DNA of 59,445 nucleotides from contig CAZYGI010000019.1 in NCBI GenBank assembly GCA_964647255.1, positions 1-59,445 of the forward strand, written 5' to 3'. The DNA is from CAWJEL01 sp964647255. Its GTDB lineage: Bacteria > Chloroflexota > Anaerolineae > CG2-30-64-16. A model generated the notes under the pieces. The model saw nothing but the letters and a program-made list of their open reading frames with translations. It was not told the origin of the DNA and made no database searches. Within the stretch, counting starts at the first letter, position 1. Every line of letters begins with the position of its first letter. Shown here piece by piece: positions 41,387-50,375 of the stretch. Both the position numbers and the translations under genes were made by a program.

Positions 41387-42517
41387 ATGCAACAGGTGAT
41401 GCCTGCCAAACCCTCATCCACAGCCGCGCGGCGACCCGGCGCCCGGCTGACATGGATCGGCCAGGGCTTTCTGTTGTTCCTGGCCGCACTGGTCCTCTAC
41501 ATCCTGGTCAGGAACCTTGTCAAAAACCCGCTCCTCTTCGCCCAGATCGTCTTGAGCGGCCTGCAGCTTGGTTTTGTTTACGCGATGATCGCCCTGGGCT
41601 ACACGATGGTGTACGGCATCGTCAAGCTTATCAACTTTGCACACGGCGATGTCTTCATGGTGGGCGCGTTCGTCAGCTATTATGCCGTATCCCGCTTTTC
41701 GCTGCACCTGTGGCCATCGGCGGTGTTTCCGACCATCTCGACTGGACTATCAACGCTCATCGGTACGCTGACTGTTCTGCTGCTCTCCATGGTGGTGTGC
41801 GCCACGTTGGCCGTCACCATTGAGCGAGTGGCATACAAGCCGCTGCGTGACGCGCCGCGCATCGCGGCCCTGATCACCGCGATCGGCGTATCGTTCTTCC
41901 TGGAATATTTCGGGGCGCTCAACTTCGTCTTCTCGCCCCGTTTCATCCCCTACCAGCGGCCGTTTGATGTGGTTACATGGACCCTGGGCGCCTCCGGCAT
42001 CCAGCGCCTGCAGCCCGGCCAGGAAGCAGCCGCCGGGGTAGTGACGGTCTCGAACATCTTCCTGATCATCGTCGTGGCTTCGATCGCGGTGCAGTTGCTG
42101 CTGCAGTTCCTGGTGCGGCGGACGAAAATGGGCAAGGCCATGCGCGCTGCCTCTTTCGATAAGCCGACCGCCCGCCTGATGGGTATCAACGTGGATGGTG
42201 TAATCTCGTTCACCTTCGCGGTGGGCGCCGCATTTGCCGGCCTGGGCGGCGTGCTGTATGCCGTGGCCTACCCATCCATCTCCTCCCAACTGGGCATCTT
42301 ACCCGGCCTCAAGGCGTTTGTTGCGGCGGTGCTCGGCGGCATCGGCAGCATCCCGGGCGCGTTCGTCGGGGCCTTGATTATGGGCCAGGCCGAGGCGATG
42401 ACGATGGGCTTCATCTCGACCCCCATGCGTGATGCGATTGCTTTCACGGTGCTGATCGTAGTCTTGCTGGTGCGTCCCACCGGCATCTTCGGCGAGCCGG
42501 CCGGTGAGAAGGCGTAA
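41387..42517 (+). CDS. livH: Branched-chain amino acid ABC transporter permease LivH
   Basis: A 376-residue inner-membrane permease of the LivH type. Family features: QLGFVYAMIALGYTMVYGIVKLINFAHGDV near the front, AFVSYY, and the C-terminal PGLKAFVAAVLGGIGSIPGAFVGALIMG. Eight or more membrane segments. An extended loop between about 195 and 225 lengthens it compared with most members. The start ATG 41387 follows GGAGGTGA. Together with LivM it forms the translocation pore. Confidence 0.9.
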   Translation: MQQVMPAKPSSTAARRPGARLTWIGQGFLLFLAALVLYILVRNLVKNPLLFAQIVLSGLQLGFVYAMIALGYTMVYGIVKLINFAHGDVFMVGAFVSYYAVSRFSLHLWPSAVFPTISTGLSTLIGTLTVLLLSMVVCATLAVTIERVAYKPLRDAPRIAALITAIGVSFFLEYFGALNFVFSPRFIPYQRPFDVVTWTLGASGIQRLQPGQEAAAGVVTVSNIFLIIVVASIAVQLLLQFLVRRTKMGKAMRAASFDKPTARLMGINVDGVISFTFAVGAAFAGLGGVLYAVAYPSISSQLGILPGLKAFVAAVLGGIGSIPGAFVGALIMGQAEAMTMGFISTPMRDAIAFTVLIVVLLVRPTGIFGEPAGEKA

Positions 42518-42528
42518 GGGGGCAAACG

Positions 42529-43893
42529 ATGAGCATATTCGATCTCCTCGGCTCGGTTGTCAAGATCGTCGCCATTCTGGCTTATGTGTATGGCCTGCTG
42601 TGGGTGCTGGGGCATAAGAACAAGTGGGTGAAGATCGGCGGGATCATCCTGGCTTTCGCCATCATCCAACTGGCGCTCACAGACTTCGGCGGTTTCCGGG
42701 TCCTCAACGACTTCGACAGGGGGCTGCTCTTTCAATCGTGCGCGATCACGATGGTGGCGCTGGGCCTGAACCTGATCTACGGCTTCAACGGGCAGTTCAG
42801 CCTGGCGCAGTGGGGCTTCTACGGCATCGGCGCTTACGTGGCCGCGGATGTGACCTATCGGTGGGTCAACGGCGATGCGCGCGGCCTCCTGGTGGCCGGC
42901 ATCGGCGTGGCCCTCGGCGGCCTGATGATCTGGCTGGTGGGCCGGTTGATCGGGCGCTACAAGGGGATGCCGGTGTTGTCCCAGTTCACACTGTACCTCA
43001 TTGGCACCGTGGCGGCGGGCGCGGTGGCGGCGCTGATCGGCAATGCCCTGAACCCCGCGCTGGCGCCGCTGCTCGGCACCTCGGCCGCGCCGGGGCCGCT
43101 GGCGGGCGCGGTGGGTCAGCAGGTTGTCTTCTTCCTCTCTGTCGTGATCGCGGGCGCGTTTGCGGCCGAGGCCGCGTTCCTGTTCGGCCTGCCGGTGCTG
43201 ACGTTGGGCTCCGATTACTTCGGCATCGCGACCCTGGGCTTCTCCATCGTCGTACAGACCCTGATGATCAACTCCGATACGATTCTGCCGTTCCCCGAGA
43301 TGAAGGGTGGCCGCGGCATGATCGGCATCCCGAAGCTGACCACTTGGTTCTGGGCGTTTATCTTCCTGTTGGCGGTTATCATCATCATGCGCAACCTGAT
43401 CTACTCCAGCACGGGCCGGGCGATCATGTCGGTGCGCGAGGATGAGACCGCGGCCAAGGCGATGGGGATCAATGTCGCCAACTACAAGCTGCTGGCGTTT
43501 GTGATGGGCAGCCTGTTCGCCGGCCTGGGTGGCGGCATCTACGCCCATTACATCGGCTTCCTCAGCCCCGGCACCTTCAGCTTCTTGATCGGCTTCAACC
43601 CGTTGATTATCATCGTGTTCGGCGGGTTGGGCAGCATGACCGGCACGATCGCTGCTTCGTTCGGCTGGATGTTCTTCCTGGAGGGCCTGCTGCGCGTGAT
43701 CCTGGGGCAGATGGGGACCGAGGCCCCCACCTGGCGGTATGTGCTGTACCCTGTCACGCTGCTGCTGTTGATGCTGCTGCGGCCGCAAGGTCTGTTGGGC
43801 ACCACCGAGTGGAACTTCTTGAAGAAGCCGTTCTACGCGCTCCGCGAGCGCGATGCTGAACAGGCCGCCGCGCCGGCCTCATCGGCTCAGTGA
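42529..43893 (+). CDS. livM: Branched-chain amino acid ABC transporter permease LivM
   Basis: A 454-residue LivM-type permease, about 100 residues longer than usual. Standard parts are FQSCAITMVALGLNLIYGFNGQFSLAQWGFYGIGAYVAA, LGSDYFGIATLGFSIVVQ and the C-terminal GLGSMTGTIAASFG. Between about residues 120 and 215 it has an extra stretch with two or three hydrophobic segments, including LSQFTLYLIGTVAAGAVAAL. It starts 12 bases after the LivH stop behind GGGGG. Confidence 0.88.
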   Translation: MSIFDLLGSVVKIVAILAYVYGLLWVLGHKNKWVKIGGIILAFAIIQLALTDFGGFRVLNDFDRGLLFQSCAITMVALGLNLIYGFNGQFSLAQWGFYGIGAYVAADVTYRWVNGDARGLLVAGIGVALGGLMIWLVGRLIGRYKGMPVLSQFTLYLIGTVAAGAVAALIGNALNPALAPLLGTSAAPGPLAGAVGQQVVFFLSVVIAGAFAAEAAFLFGLPVLTLGSDYFGIATLGFSIVVQTLMINSDTILPFPEMKGGRGMIGIPKLTTWFWAFIFLLAVIIIMRNLIYSSTGRAIMSVREDETAAKAMGINVANYKLLAFVMGSLFAGLGGGIYAHYIGFLSPGTFSFLIGFNPLIIIVFGGLGSMTGTIAASFGWMFFLEGLLRVILGQMGTEAPTWRYVLYPVTLLLLMLLRPQGLLGTTEWNFLKKPFYALRERDAEQAAAPASSAQ

Positions 43894-43904
43894 GGAGGCT
43901 GAAG

Positions 43905-44735
43905 ATGACCGTAACTACCGTTGCAAACCACTCCTCGGCTGAGACGACGCCGGTGCTGGAGATCCGTGGCCTGACCAAGGTGTTCGGCGGGCTGCGCGCC
44001 GTGGGCAACTTCGACCTGACCGTGCGGCGTGGCGCGCTCGATGGGCTGATCGGGCCGAACGGGGCGGGCAAGACCACGGTTTTCAACATGATCAGCGGCC
44101 TCTACGTGCCCACCGAGGGCGACATCTTCCTCAACGGCGAGAACACCGTGGGGATGGAGCCGTACGAGATCACCAACCTGGGCGTGGGCCGCACCTTCCA
44201 GAACATCCGCCTCTTCCCGAACCTGACGGTGCTGGACAACGTGCGCATCGCCTACCACCCGCACGCCGGCTACAGCCTGTTCGATGGCCTGCTGCGCAAT
44301 CCTCGTTTTGAAACCAAAGAACGCGAAATGGTCGAACGCGCCCAGGACTTCCTGGCCATCTTCGGGCTGGAACGCCATCAGAACGAGCTGGCCAAGAACT
44401 TGCCGTACGGTGAGCAACGCCGCGTCGAGATCGCCCGCGCCTTGGCCTCCGATCCCAAGCTGCTGCTGCTGGACGAGCCAGCAGCCGGCATGAACCCGAA
44501 CGAGATCGGCCGGCTGATGGAGTACATCCATTTCATCCGCGATCGGTTCAACCTGACCATCCTGCTGATCGAGCATCAGATGCGCCTGGTGATGAACATC
44601 TGCGAGAAGCTGACCGTGATGGATTTCGGACAGGTGATCGCCCGCGGCACGCCCAGGGAAGTGCAGGACAACCCGCAGGTGATTGAGGCATACCTGGGCC
44701 GCGGCGCCGTCGCGAAGGTTGGGGTGAACATCTGA
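43905..44735 (+). CDS. livG: Branched-chain amino acid ABC transporter ATPase LivG
   Basis: A 276-residue ATP-binding subunit. Walker A GPNGAGKTT (about 50-58), Q-loop region GVGRTFQNIRLFPNLTVLDN, signature LPYGEQRRVEIARAL, Walker B LLLLDEPAAGMNP and the H-loop in LIEHQM are present. The family 'VRVARTFQ'-like segment and an extra loop at FDGLLRNPRFETKE agree with LivG. ATG 43905 follows GAGGAGG. It powers uptake with LivF. Confidence 0.92.
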   Translation: MTVTTVANHSSAETTPVLEIRGLTKVFGGLRAVGNFDLTVRRGALDGLIGPNGAGKTTVFNMISGLYVPTEGDIFLNGENTVGMEPYEITNLGVGRTFQNIRLFPNLTVLDNVRIAYHPHAGYSLFDGLLRNPRFETKEREMVERAQDFLAIFGLERHQNELAKNLPYGEQRRVEIARALASDPKLLLLDEPAAGMNPNEIGRLMEYIHFIRDRFNLTILLIEHQMRLVMNICEKLTVMDFGQVIARGTPREVQDNPQVIEAYLGRGAVAKVGVNI

Positions 44736-44797
44736 CGACGACCATGGACCATTGACCATCGAACAACGAATCGTGGGTAGTGGGCAACTGGCCATCA

Positions 44798-44824
44798 TCC
44801 ATCGTCTATCGTCTATTGTCAGTC
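44798..44824 (+). repeat. Short degenerate ATCGTCT tandem repeats
   Basis: Imperfect copies of ATCGTCT/ATTGTC lie in the 104-base gap between the livG and livF genes, and similar words recur at 56300-56345 between glpK and glpA. They may be decayed intergenic repeat sequence. Confidence 0.5.
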
Positions 44825-44839
44825 GTCGGGAGAAAACGC

Positions 44840-45550
44840 ATGTTACTCGAAGTCAAAGACCTCAACGTTTACTATGGCGCGATCCACGCTTTGCAGGGCA
44901 TCTCCTTCCATGTCGAGGAAGGCGAGATCGTCTCGCTGATCGGGGCGAACGGCGCCGGCAAATCCACCACACTCAAGACGGTGTCCGGCTTGTTGCGGCC
45001 GCGCTCCGGCAGTATCGTGCTCCAGGGTGAAAATCTGACCAACACCCCGGCCCAGGATATCGTACGTAAGGGCGTCATCCATGTCCCGGAGGGCCGCAAG
45101 ATCTTCGCACCGCTCACCGTCCAGGAGAACCTGGAGATGGGCGCGTTCACGCGCAGCGATCCCAAGGAAATTCAGGGAAGCATGGAGCGCGTCTTCAAGA
45201 GCTTTCCGCGCCTCAAGGAGCGCCTCTCGCAGCTCGGCGGCACCCTCTCCGGCGGCGAGCAGCAGATGCTGGCGATCGGCCGCGGGATGATGGCGCGGCC
45301 CAAGGTGCTGCTGCTGGACGAACCTTCGATGGGCCTGGCGCCGATCCTGGTGGAAGAGATCTTCTCGATCATCAAAGAGATCAACAGCCAGGGCGTCGCG
45401 ATCCTGCTGGTGGAACAGAACGCGCTCATGGCGCTCTCCGTTGCCAACCGCGGTTATGTGCTGGAAACCGGCCGCATCGTGCTGGAAGGCACCGGCCAGG
45501 CGCTGCTGCAAAACCCGCAGGTGATGAAAGCGTACCTGGGCGGGCACTGA
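44840..45550 (+). CDS. livF: Branched-chain amino acid ABC transporter ATPase LivF
   Basis: A 236-residue LivF-type ATPase: Walker A GANGAGKST, signature LSGGEQQMLAIGRGMM, Walker B VLLLDEPSMGLAP and H-loop LLVEQN. The start ATG 44840 follows GGGAGAAA. It pairs with LivG to hydrolyse ATP and drive import. The 104-base gap before it holds degenerate short repeats (ATCGTCT) but no gene. Confidence 0.92.
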   Translation: MLLEVKDLNVYYGAIHALQGISFHVEEGEIVSLIGANGAGKSTTLKTVSGLLRPRSGSIVLQGENLTNTPAQDIVRKGVIHVPEGRKIFAPLTVQENLEMGAFTRSDPKEIQGSMERVFKSFPRLKERLSQLGGTLSGGEQQMLAIGRGMMARPKVLLLDEPSMGLAPILVEEIFSIIKEINSQGVAILLVEQNALMALSVANRGYVLETGRIVLEGTGQALLQNPQVMKAYLGGH

Positions 45551-45576
45551 GCTGTAAGCAAGGATTCGGGTCGCGC

Positions 45577-45644
45577 CCCGGATGCGAGGCTTCAGCCGGT
45601 TTCTCTGGGCCATCAGGGCGACCGGCTAAAGCCTCAATTCCGGG
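45577..45644. repeat. Palindromic intergenic repeat, family C
   Basis: A 24-base arm (45577-45600) and its partner (45621-45644) match at 20 of 24 bases, with core GAGGCTTCAGCCGGT. It could also act as terminator of the liv operon. Confidence 0.6.
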
Positions 45645-45707
45645 AGATGATCTGAAAATCTCTCGCTTCTGATCTTCGCTCTCCAACCGTTAACCTTCGA
45701 CCTCCAC

Positions 45708-46601
45708 ATGGATCTGATTCAACTGACTCCGCAAGCGTATCACCTCCGCGGCGGCAGCAATGCCGGGCTGATCGTTCAGAGCGACCGCGCCGTGCTGGTG
45801 GATACCGGCCTTGACCGTGACACCGCCAAGAAGATCCTGCGCCATGTCGAAAGCCTGAAAGTTACGCTGGCCGCCGTGATCATCACGCATGCCCATGCCG
45901 ATCACTTCGGCGGCGCGGCGACCCTCCGTGCGCGCACCGGCGCGCCGGTTTACGCGCCCGCGCTGGAGGCAGATGTGGTGGCGAATCCGATCTGGGAACC
46001 GCTCACCCTCTTCTCCGGGGCGGCCCCCGCGGCCGAGCTGCGTCACAAATTCACCCTGGCCGAGGCGTGCCCTGTTGACGGGGTGCTGGGGGTTGGGGAT
46101 CAGGGGTTAGCGGATGTGCCGTTTACGGTGATTCCGGCGCCGGGCCATTCACCGAACCAGGTGATGATTGCGGGAGGCGGCGCCTGCTTTGTCGCGGATG
46201 CGGTCTTTGCGCCTGAGGTGCTGCGCAAGCACGGCATCCCGTTCTATGTGGATGTAGATCAGACGCTCGCCAGCCTGGAGAGCCTGGTCGCGCTCGATGG
46301 CCGCTATGCCTGGTTCGCTCCCGGCCACGGCCCGGCCGTCGCACAGATCGCGCCGTGGGCGGCTGAGAATGCCGCCTGGTTGATCCAGATCCGCGAGGCC
46401 GTGGCCCGTGCGCTTGCCGGGGCCAACGACGTGGCCGGGATCATCTCCTTGACGGCGGCCGCCCTGGGCGCGACCATCCCCCATCCGGCCATCTACTGGC
46501 TGACGCAGACGACGGTGCAGGCGTGCCTGGCATCGCTGCAAAAGGCCGGCCGGACCAGCGTCCAGGTGGTGGAGAATCGGTTGGTCTGGAGGGTTGTTTG
46601 A
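45708..46601 (+). CDS. MBL-fold metallohydrolase
   Basis: A 297-residue metallo-beta-lactamase-fold protein. THAHADHFGG (HxHxDH) holds most of the zinc ligands, PAPGHSPNQ the next His, and GHGPAVAQ the last. The C-terminal helical domain (about 215-297) resembles that of glyoxalase II-like and RNase-Z-like proteins. Substrate unknown. The gene overlaps the next promoter at its stop. Confidence 0.85.
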   Translation: MDLIQLTPQAYHLRGGSNAGLIVQSDRAVLVDTGLDRDTAKKILRHVESLKVTLAAVIITHAHADHFGGAATLRARTGAPVYAPALEADVVANPIWEPLTLFSGAAPAAELRHKFTLAEACPVDGVLGVGDQGLADVPFTVIPAPGHSPNQVMIAGGGACFVADAVFAPEVLRKHGIPFYVDVDQTLASLESLVALDGRYAWFAPGHGPAVAQIAPWAAENAAWLIQIREAVARALAGANDVAGIISLTAAALGATIPHPAIYWLTQTTVQACLASLQKAGRTSVQVVENRLVWRVV

Positions 46602-46625
46602 CATTCTATCAGGGCACGTTATAAT
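46598..46625 (+). promoter_or_regulatory. Promoter of the fused binding-protein operon
   Basis: TTGACA (46598-46603), 16 bases, TATAAT (46620-46625), overlapping the stop of the MBL gene. The leader to ATG 46790 is about 158 bases. Confidence 0.7.
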
Positions 46626-46789
46626 ACCCCGCGCTTCTACCCGGTCGTTGCAAAGTTGCCGCGTGCATCCCGCACACTGTCGTGCCTTACATCGGATTTC
46701 CATCTATGTCAGCGGAGGTGCGACATCTCAACCCGTCTATTTACTTGTCGTCAGAACATCTTCAGCATTCTCACAGGAGGAGAACACAG

Positions 46790-49225
46790 ATGAAGCGTTT
46801 CAAGTTGCTCAGCGCGCTGATGGTTGCCGTGATGGTGTTGGTCATGGTAGCCGCTTGCTCGCAACCGACCCCTCAGCCGGCCGCGGCCCCGCAGGCGACT
46901 GAGGCCCCTAAGGCCACTGAAGCCCCTAAGCCGACCGAGGCTCCGAAGGTGACGAAGTTCGTCTTCGCCAGCGATGCCGCGTTCCCGCCCATGGAGTTCG
47001 TGGATGCCAGCAAGGCGATCGTCGGTTTGGATATGGACCTGGCCCAGGCCATCGCCAAGGATCAGAAGATCGCGATTGAGATCAAGAACACCGCCTGGGA
47101 CGGCATCTTCGCCGGCCTCGAGGGTGGTGCGTATGATGCCATCCTCTCTTCGGTGACGATCACCGAGGACCGCAAGAAGACCTACGATTTCTCCGACCCG
47201 TATTTCGACGCCAACCAGGCGATCGTGGTGCGGGCAGATGAAGCCGCCATCGCGACCGAGAAGGATCTGGCCGGCAAGAAGGTCGGCGCGCAGATCGGCA
47301 CCACCGGCGCCATCTATGTCGGCGACAAGATCAAGGAAGCCACGCTGAAGCAGTACGACACCTCCGATCTTGCCATGATGGACCTGGTCAACAAACAGGT
47401 TGACGCGGTCGTCATTGACACCCCGGTCGCCGCCAACTACGCGTTGCAGGCCGATCAGTTCAAGGGCAAGCTGAAGATCGCAGGCGAGATCGTCACCCAA
47501 GAGCAATACGCCCTGACCGTGCAGAAGGGCGATCCGAAGGGCATCCTGCCGCTGTTCAACGCCGGCCTGAAGAACATCAAGGCCAGCGGCGAATACGATA
47601 CGATCTACGAGAAGTGGATCGGTAAGAAGCCGGGTGCGGCTGTGGCGGCGCCGGTGGCTGCTGAGGCCGTCGCGACCGACACACTCTACTCCGCCCCCAA
47701 CTGCGACTACGGCGGCGAGATCAAATCCATCGAGGCGGTGGATGACTCCACCGTGAAGTTCACCCTCTGCGCGCCGGACGTGGCCTTCCCGTCCAAGGCC
47801 GCCTTCTCTGCCTTCGCGATCCATTCGGCCGCGCAGCTCAAGGCGACCGCCGGCACCAGCGAACTCCTCGACAAGCCCATCGGCACCGGCCCTTGGATGC
47901 TGGACAAGTGGAACAAAGGCGACAGCATCGTGCTGAAGGCTAACCCGAACTACTGGGGCGCCAAGCCGAAGTACGACCAGTTGGTCTTCCGCTGGAGCAA
48001 GGAAGGCGCCCAACGCCTGCTCGAGCTGCAGGCGGGGACTGTGGATGGCATTGACAACCCGTCGCCCGACGACTTCGCCAAGATCGAGGCGGACACCGCC
48101 CTGAAGCTCTACCCGCGCGAGGCGCTGAACGTCTTCTACCTCGGTTTTAGCAACCTGGTCCCGCCGTTTGATAAGGAAGAAGTGCGCCAGGCCGTGGCGA
48201 TGGGTATTGACCGCCAGCGCATTGTGGACAACTTCTACCCCAAGGGCTCGACTGTGGCAGACTTCTTCACGCCGTGCGCGATCCCCGGCGGCTGTGAAGG
48301 CGATGCGTGGTACAAGTTCGACGCGAAGGCCGCCAAGGAACTGCTGGCGAAGGCCGGCTTCCCGAACGGCTTCGAGACCACCCTGAAGTACCGCGACGTG
48401 GTGCGCGGCTACCTGCCGCAGCCAGGCCTGGTGGCGCAGGACATCCAGGCGCAGCTCAAGGAGAACCTGGGCATCACCGTCAAGATCGAGGTGATGGAGT
48501 CCGGCGCGTTCCTGGACGAGAACAAGACCGGCGTGCAGCCGATGTTCATGCTCGGCTGGGGCGCCGACTACCCCGACCAAACCAACTTCCTGGATTACCA
48601 CTTCGGGAAGGGCGCCAGCAAGGAGTTCGGCGCCGGATTCCAGGATATCTGGGATGTGCTGACCAAGGCGGCTACGCAGGCCGATCAAGCTGAGCGCAAC
48701 AAGCTCTACGCCCAGGCCAACGCCCTGATCAAGCAGCACGTGCCGATGATCCCGGTGGCGCATGGCGGTTCCGCGACGGCGTACAAGGCCGACGTGGCCG
48801 GTGCGCACAGCAGCCCGCTGAGCAACGAGCTCTTCACCGTCATGACCCCGGGCGACCGGAAGCAGTTCGTCTGGATGCAGAACGCTGAGCCGCTCAGCCT
48901 CTACTGCGCGGACGAGGAAGACGGCGAGTCGCTGCGCGCGTGCGAGCAGATCAACGAGTCGCTGCTGGCCTTCACGGTTGGTGGGACTGCGGTCGAGCCG
49001 TCGTTGGCCGAGAAATACTCCGCCAACGCCGACCTGACCGAGTGGACCTTCAACCTGCGCAAGGGCGTCAAGTTCAGCGACGGCACCGACCTGACTGCGA
49101 AGGACGTCGTCGTGAGCTGGGCCGCTCAGTGGGATGCGGCGAACCCGCTCCACAAGGGCCGGACCAGCGTCTTCACCTACTTCAACGCGTTGTTCGGGAG
49201 CTTCCTGAACGCGCCGAAACAGTAA
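46790..49225 (+). CDS. Fused lipoprotein: polar amino acid binding domain (SBP family 3) plus peptide binding domain (SBP family 5)
   Basis: An 811-residue lipoprotein (lipobox VAAC, Cys23) with an Ala/Pro/Thr/Glu-rich linker. Residues about 53-278 form a complete family 3 amino acid binding domain (FASDAAFPPMEF, SVTITEDRKKTYDFSDPYF, GTTGAIYVGDKI). After an Ala/Val linker, residues about 305-690 match the middle and end of a family 5 peptide binding protein (IKSIEAVDDSTVKFTLCAPD, PIGTGPWMLDKW, VRQAVAMGIDRQRIVDNF). Residues about 690-811 match its usual beginning (NAEPLSLYCADEEDGESLR, then GVKFSDGTDLTAKDVVVSW). So the second module looks circularly permuted. AGGAGGAG precedes the ATG. Confidence 0.85.
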   Translation: MKRFKLLSALMVAVMVLVMVAACSQPTPQPAAAPQATEAPKATEAPKPTEAPKVTKFVFASDAAFPPMEFVDASKAIVGLDMDLAQAIAKDQKIAIEIKNTAWDGIFAGLEGGAYDAILSSVTITEDRKKTYDFSDPYFDANQAIVVRADEAAIATEKDLAGKKVGAQIGTTGAIYVGDKIKEATLKQYDTSDLAMMDLVNKQVDAVVIDTPVAANYALQADQFKGKLKIAGEIVTQEQYALTVQKGDPKGILPLFNAGLKNIKASGEYDTIYEKWIGKKPGAAVAAPVAAEAVATDTLYSAPNCDYGGEIKSIEAVDDSTVKFTLCAPDVAFPSKAAFSAFAIHSAAQLKATAGTSELLDKPIGTGPWMLDKWNKGDSIVLKANPNYWGAKPKYDQLVFRWSKEGAQRLLELQAGTVDGIDNPSPDDFAKIEADTALKLYPREALNVFYLGFSNLVPPFDKEEVRQAVAMGIDRQRIVDNFYPKGSTVADFFTPCAIPGGCEGDAWYKFDAKAAKELLAKAGFPNGFETTLKYRDVVRGYLPQPGLVAQDIQAQLKENLGITVKIEVMESGAFLDENKTGVQPMFMLGWGADYPDQTNFLDYHFGKGASKEFGAGFQDIWDVLTKAATQADQAERNKLYAQANALIKQHVPMIPVAHGGSATAYKADVAGAHSSPLSNELFTVMTPGDRKQFVWMQNAEPLSLYCADEEDGESLRACEQINESLLAFTVGGTAVEPSLAEKYSANADLTEWTFNLRKGVKFSDGTDLTAKDVVVSWAAQWDAANPLHKGRTSVFTYFNALFGSFLNAPKQ

Positions 49226-49235
49226 GTCAAACCTG

Positions 49236-49272
49236 GGGTTTTTCGGGGCGGCAGCGCCGCCCCGAAAAACCC
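49236..49272 (+). promoter_or_regulatory. Perfect 17-bp hairpin at the dppB start
   Basis: Arms 49236-49252 and 49256-49272 match perfectly around an AGC loop and end three bases before the dppB ATG at 49276. It could sequester translation initiation or stabilise the upstream mRNA end. Confidence 0.75.
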
Positions 49273-49275
49273 GAG

Positions 49276-50361
49276 ATGCGTATTATGATCCGCTACATCG
49301 TCCAACGGTTGCTGGCCGCCATCCCCGTGCTGGTGGGCATTCTTTTTGTCACTTTCGCCCTGGCGCGGCTGCTGCCCAGCGACCCATGCCGGGCCGCGCT
49401 GGGCGAGCGCGCGACGGATACACTGTGCGACGCGTTCATCCAGCGCAACGGCCTCGACAAATCTATCCCGGTGCAGTTCGGCATCTACGCGCGCGATATC
49501 CTGCACGGCAACCTCGGCAACTCGTTCCGCTACGGCCGGCCCGTCACCGATCTACTGATCGAGCGCTTGCCGGTGACGGTCGAACTGGCCGTCGCCGCGC
49601 TGCTGCTCGCCACGGTCACCGGTGTCCTTCTGGGCATGATCTCCGCCGTGCGCCGCAATTCGCTTGTGGACGTCGGCACCATGCTGTTCGCGAATATGGG
49701 CGTGTCCATGCCGGTGTTCTGGCTGGGGCTGATGCTGGCCTATGTTTTCGCTTTGCTCTTGAAAGGCACACCCTTCTGGCTGCCGCCTTCCGGCCGCAAT
49801 TCCCCCGGCCTCGCCTTTCCGACGTTGATCGAGGTCTGGCATCTGAACGTCCAAAACGGCAGTGTGCGCGCGATCCTGGACTTCATCTCGAACATGCATC
49901 TGGTCAGTGCGCTGTTGACCGGTAATTGGTCCGGTCTCTGGGACACCGTGAAGCACTTGATCCTGCCCGCCCTGGCGTTGGGCACCATCCCCATGGCACT
50001 GATCGCCCGCATGACCCGCTCCAGCCTGCTCGAAGTGCTGGGCCTGGACTACATTCGCACCGCGCGCGCAAAGGGCCTGAAGGAGAACACGATTGTGCTG
50101 CGCCACGGCATGCGCAATGCCATGATCCCGATCGTCACCATTGTCGGCCTGTCCCTGGGCAGCCTGCTAGGCGGCGCCGTGCTCACCGAGACCATTTTTA
50201 ATTTCTCGGGCGTCGGGCGCACCCTATTCGACGCGATCCAGGCGCGCGACTACACCATCGTCCAGGCGTTTACGCTGATTATCGCCATCGGTTACGTGGT
50301 GATCAATCTTTTCGTGGATCTGTTGTACGCGTACCTCGATCCGCGCATCCGTTTGAGTTGA
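49276..50361 (+). CDS. dppB: Peptide ABC transporter permease DppB
   Basis: A 361-residue DppB/OppB-type permease: N-terminal RYIVQRLLAAIPVLVGI, the extracytoplasmic domain with LPSDPCRAALGERATDTLCDAF, and the EAA loop region EVLGLDYIRTARAKGLKENTIVLRHGMRNAMIP before the last membrane segments. It is close to the permeases that accompany the permuted family 5 binding proteins. ATG 49276 (or 49285) lies behind the hairpin without a clear Shine-Dalgarno. Confidence 0.9.
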   Translation: MRIMIRYIVQRLLAAIPVLVGILFVTFALARLLPSDPCRAALGERATDTLCDAFIQRNGLDKSIPVQFGIYARDILHGNLGNSFRYGRPVTDLLIERLPVTVELAVAALLLATVTGVLLGMISAVRRNSLVDVGTMLFANMGVSMPVFWLGLMLAYVFALLLKGTPFWLPPSGRNSPGLAFPTLIEVWHLNVQNGSVRAILDFISNMHLVSALLTGNWSGLWDTVKHLILPALALGTIPMALIARMTRSSLLEVLGLDYIRTARAKGLKENTIVLRHGMRNAMIPIVTIVGLSLGSLLGGAVLTETIFNFSGVGRTLFDAIQARDYTIVQAFTLIIAIGYVVINLFVDLLYAYLDPRIRLS

Positions 50362-50375
50362 GTTGAGCTGACCGC

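Noticed and set aside
42268..43788. A 506-codon minus-strand frame rich in His, Gln and Arg
   Set aside because: Antisense shadow of livM; no ribosome-binding site or known motif.
46751..49153. An 800-codon open frame on the minus strand
   Set aside because: Antisense to the fused binding protein; rich in Val, His and Arg as expected from the reverse of Ala/Asp/Lys codons, with no start context or domain.
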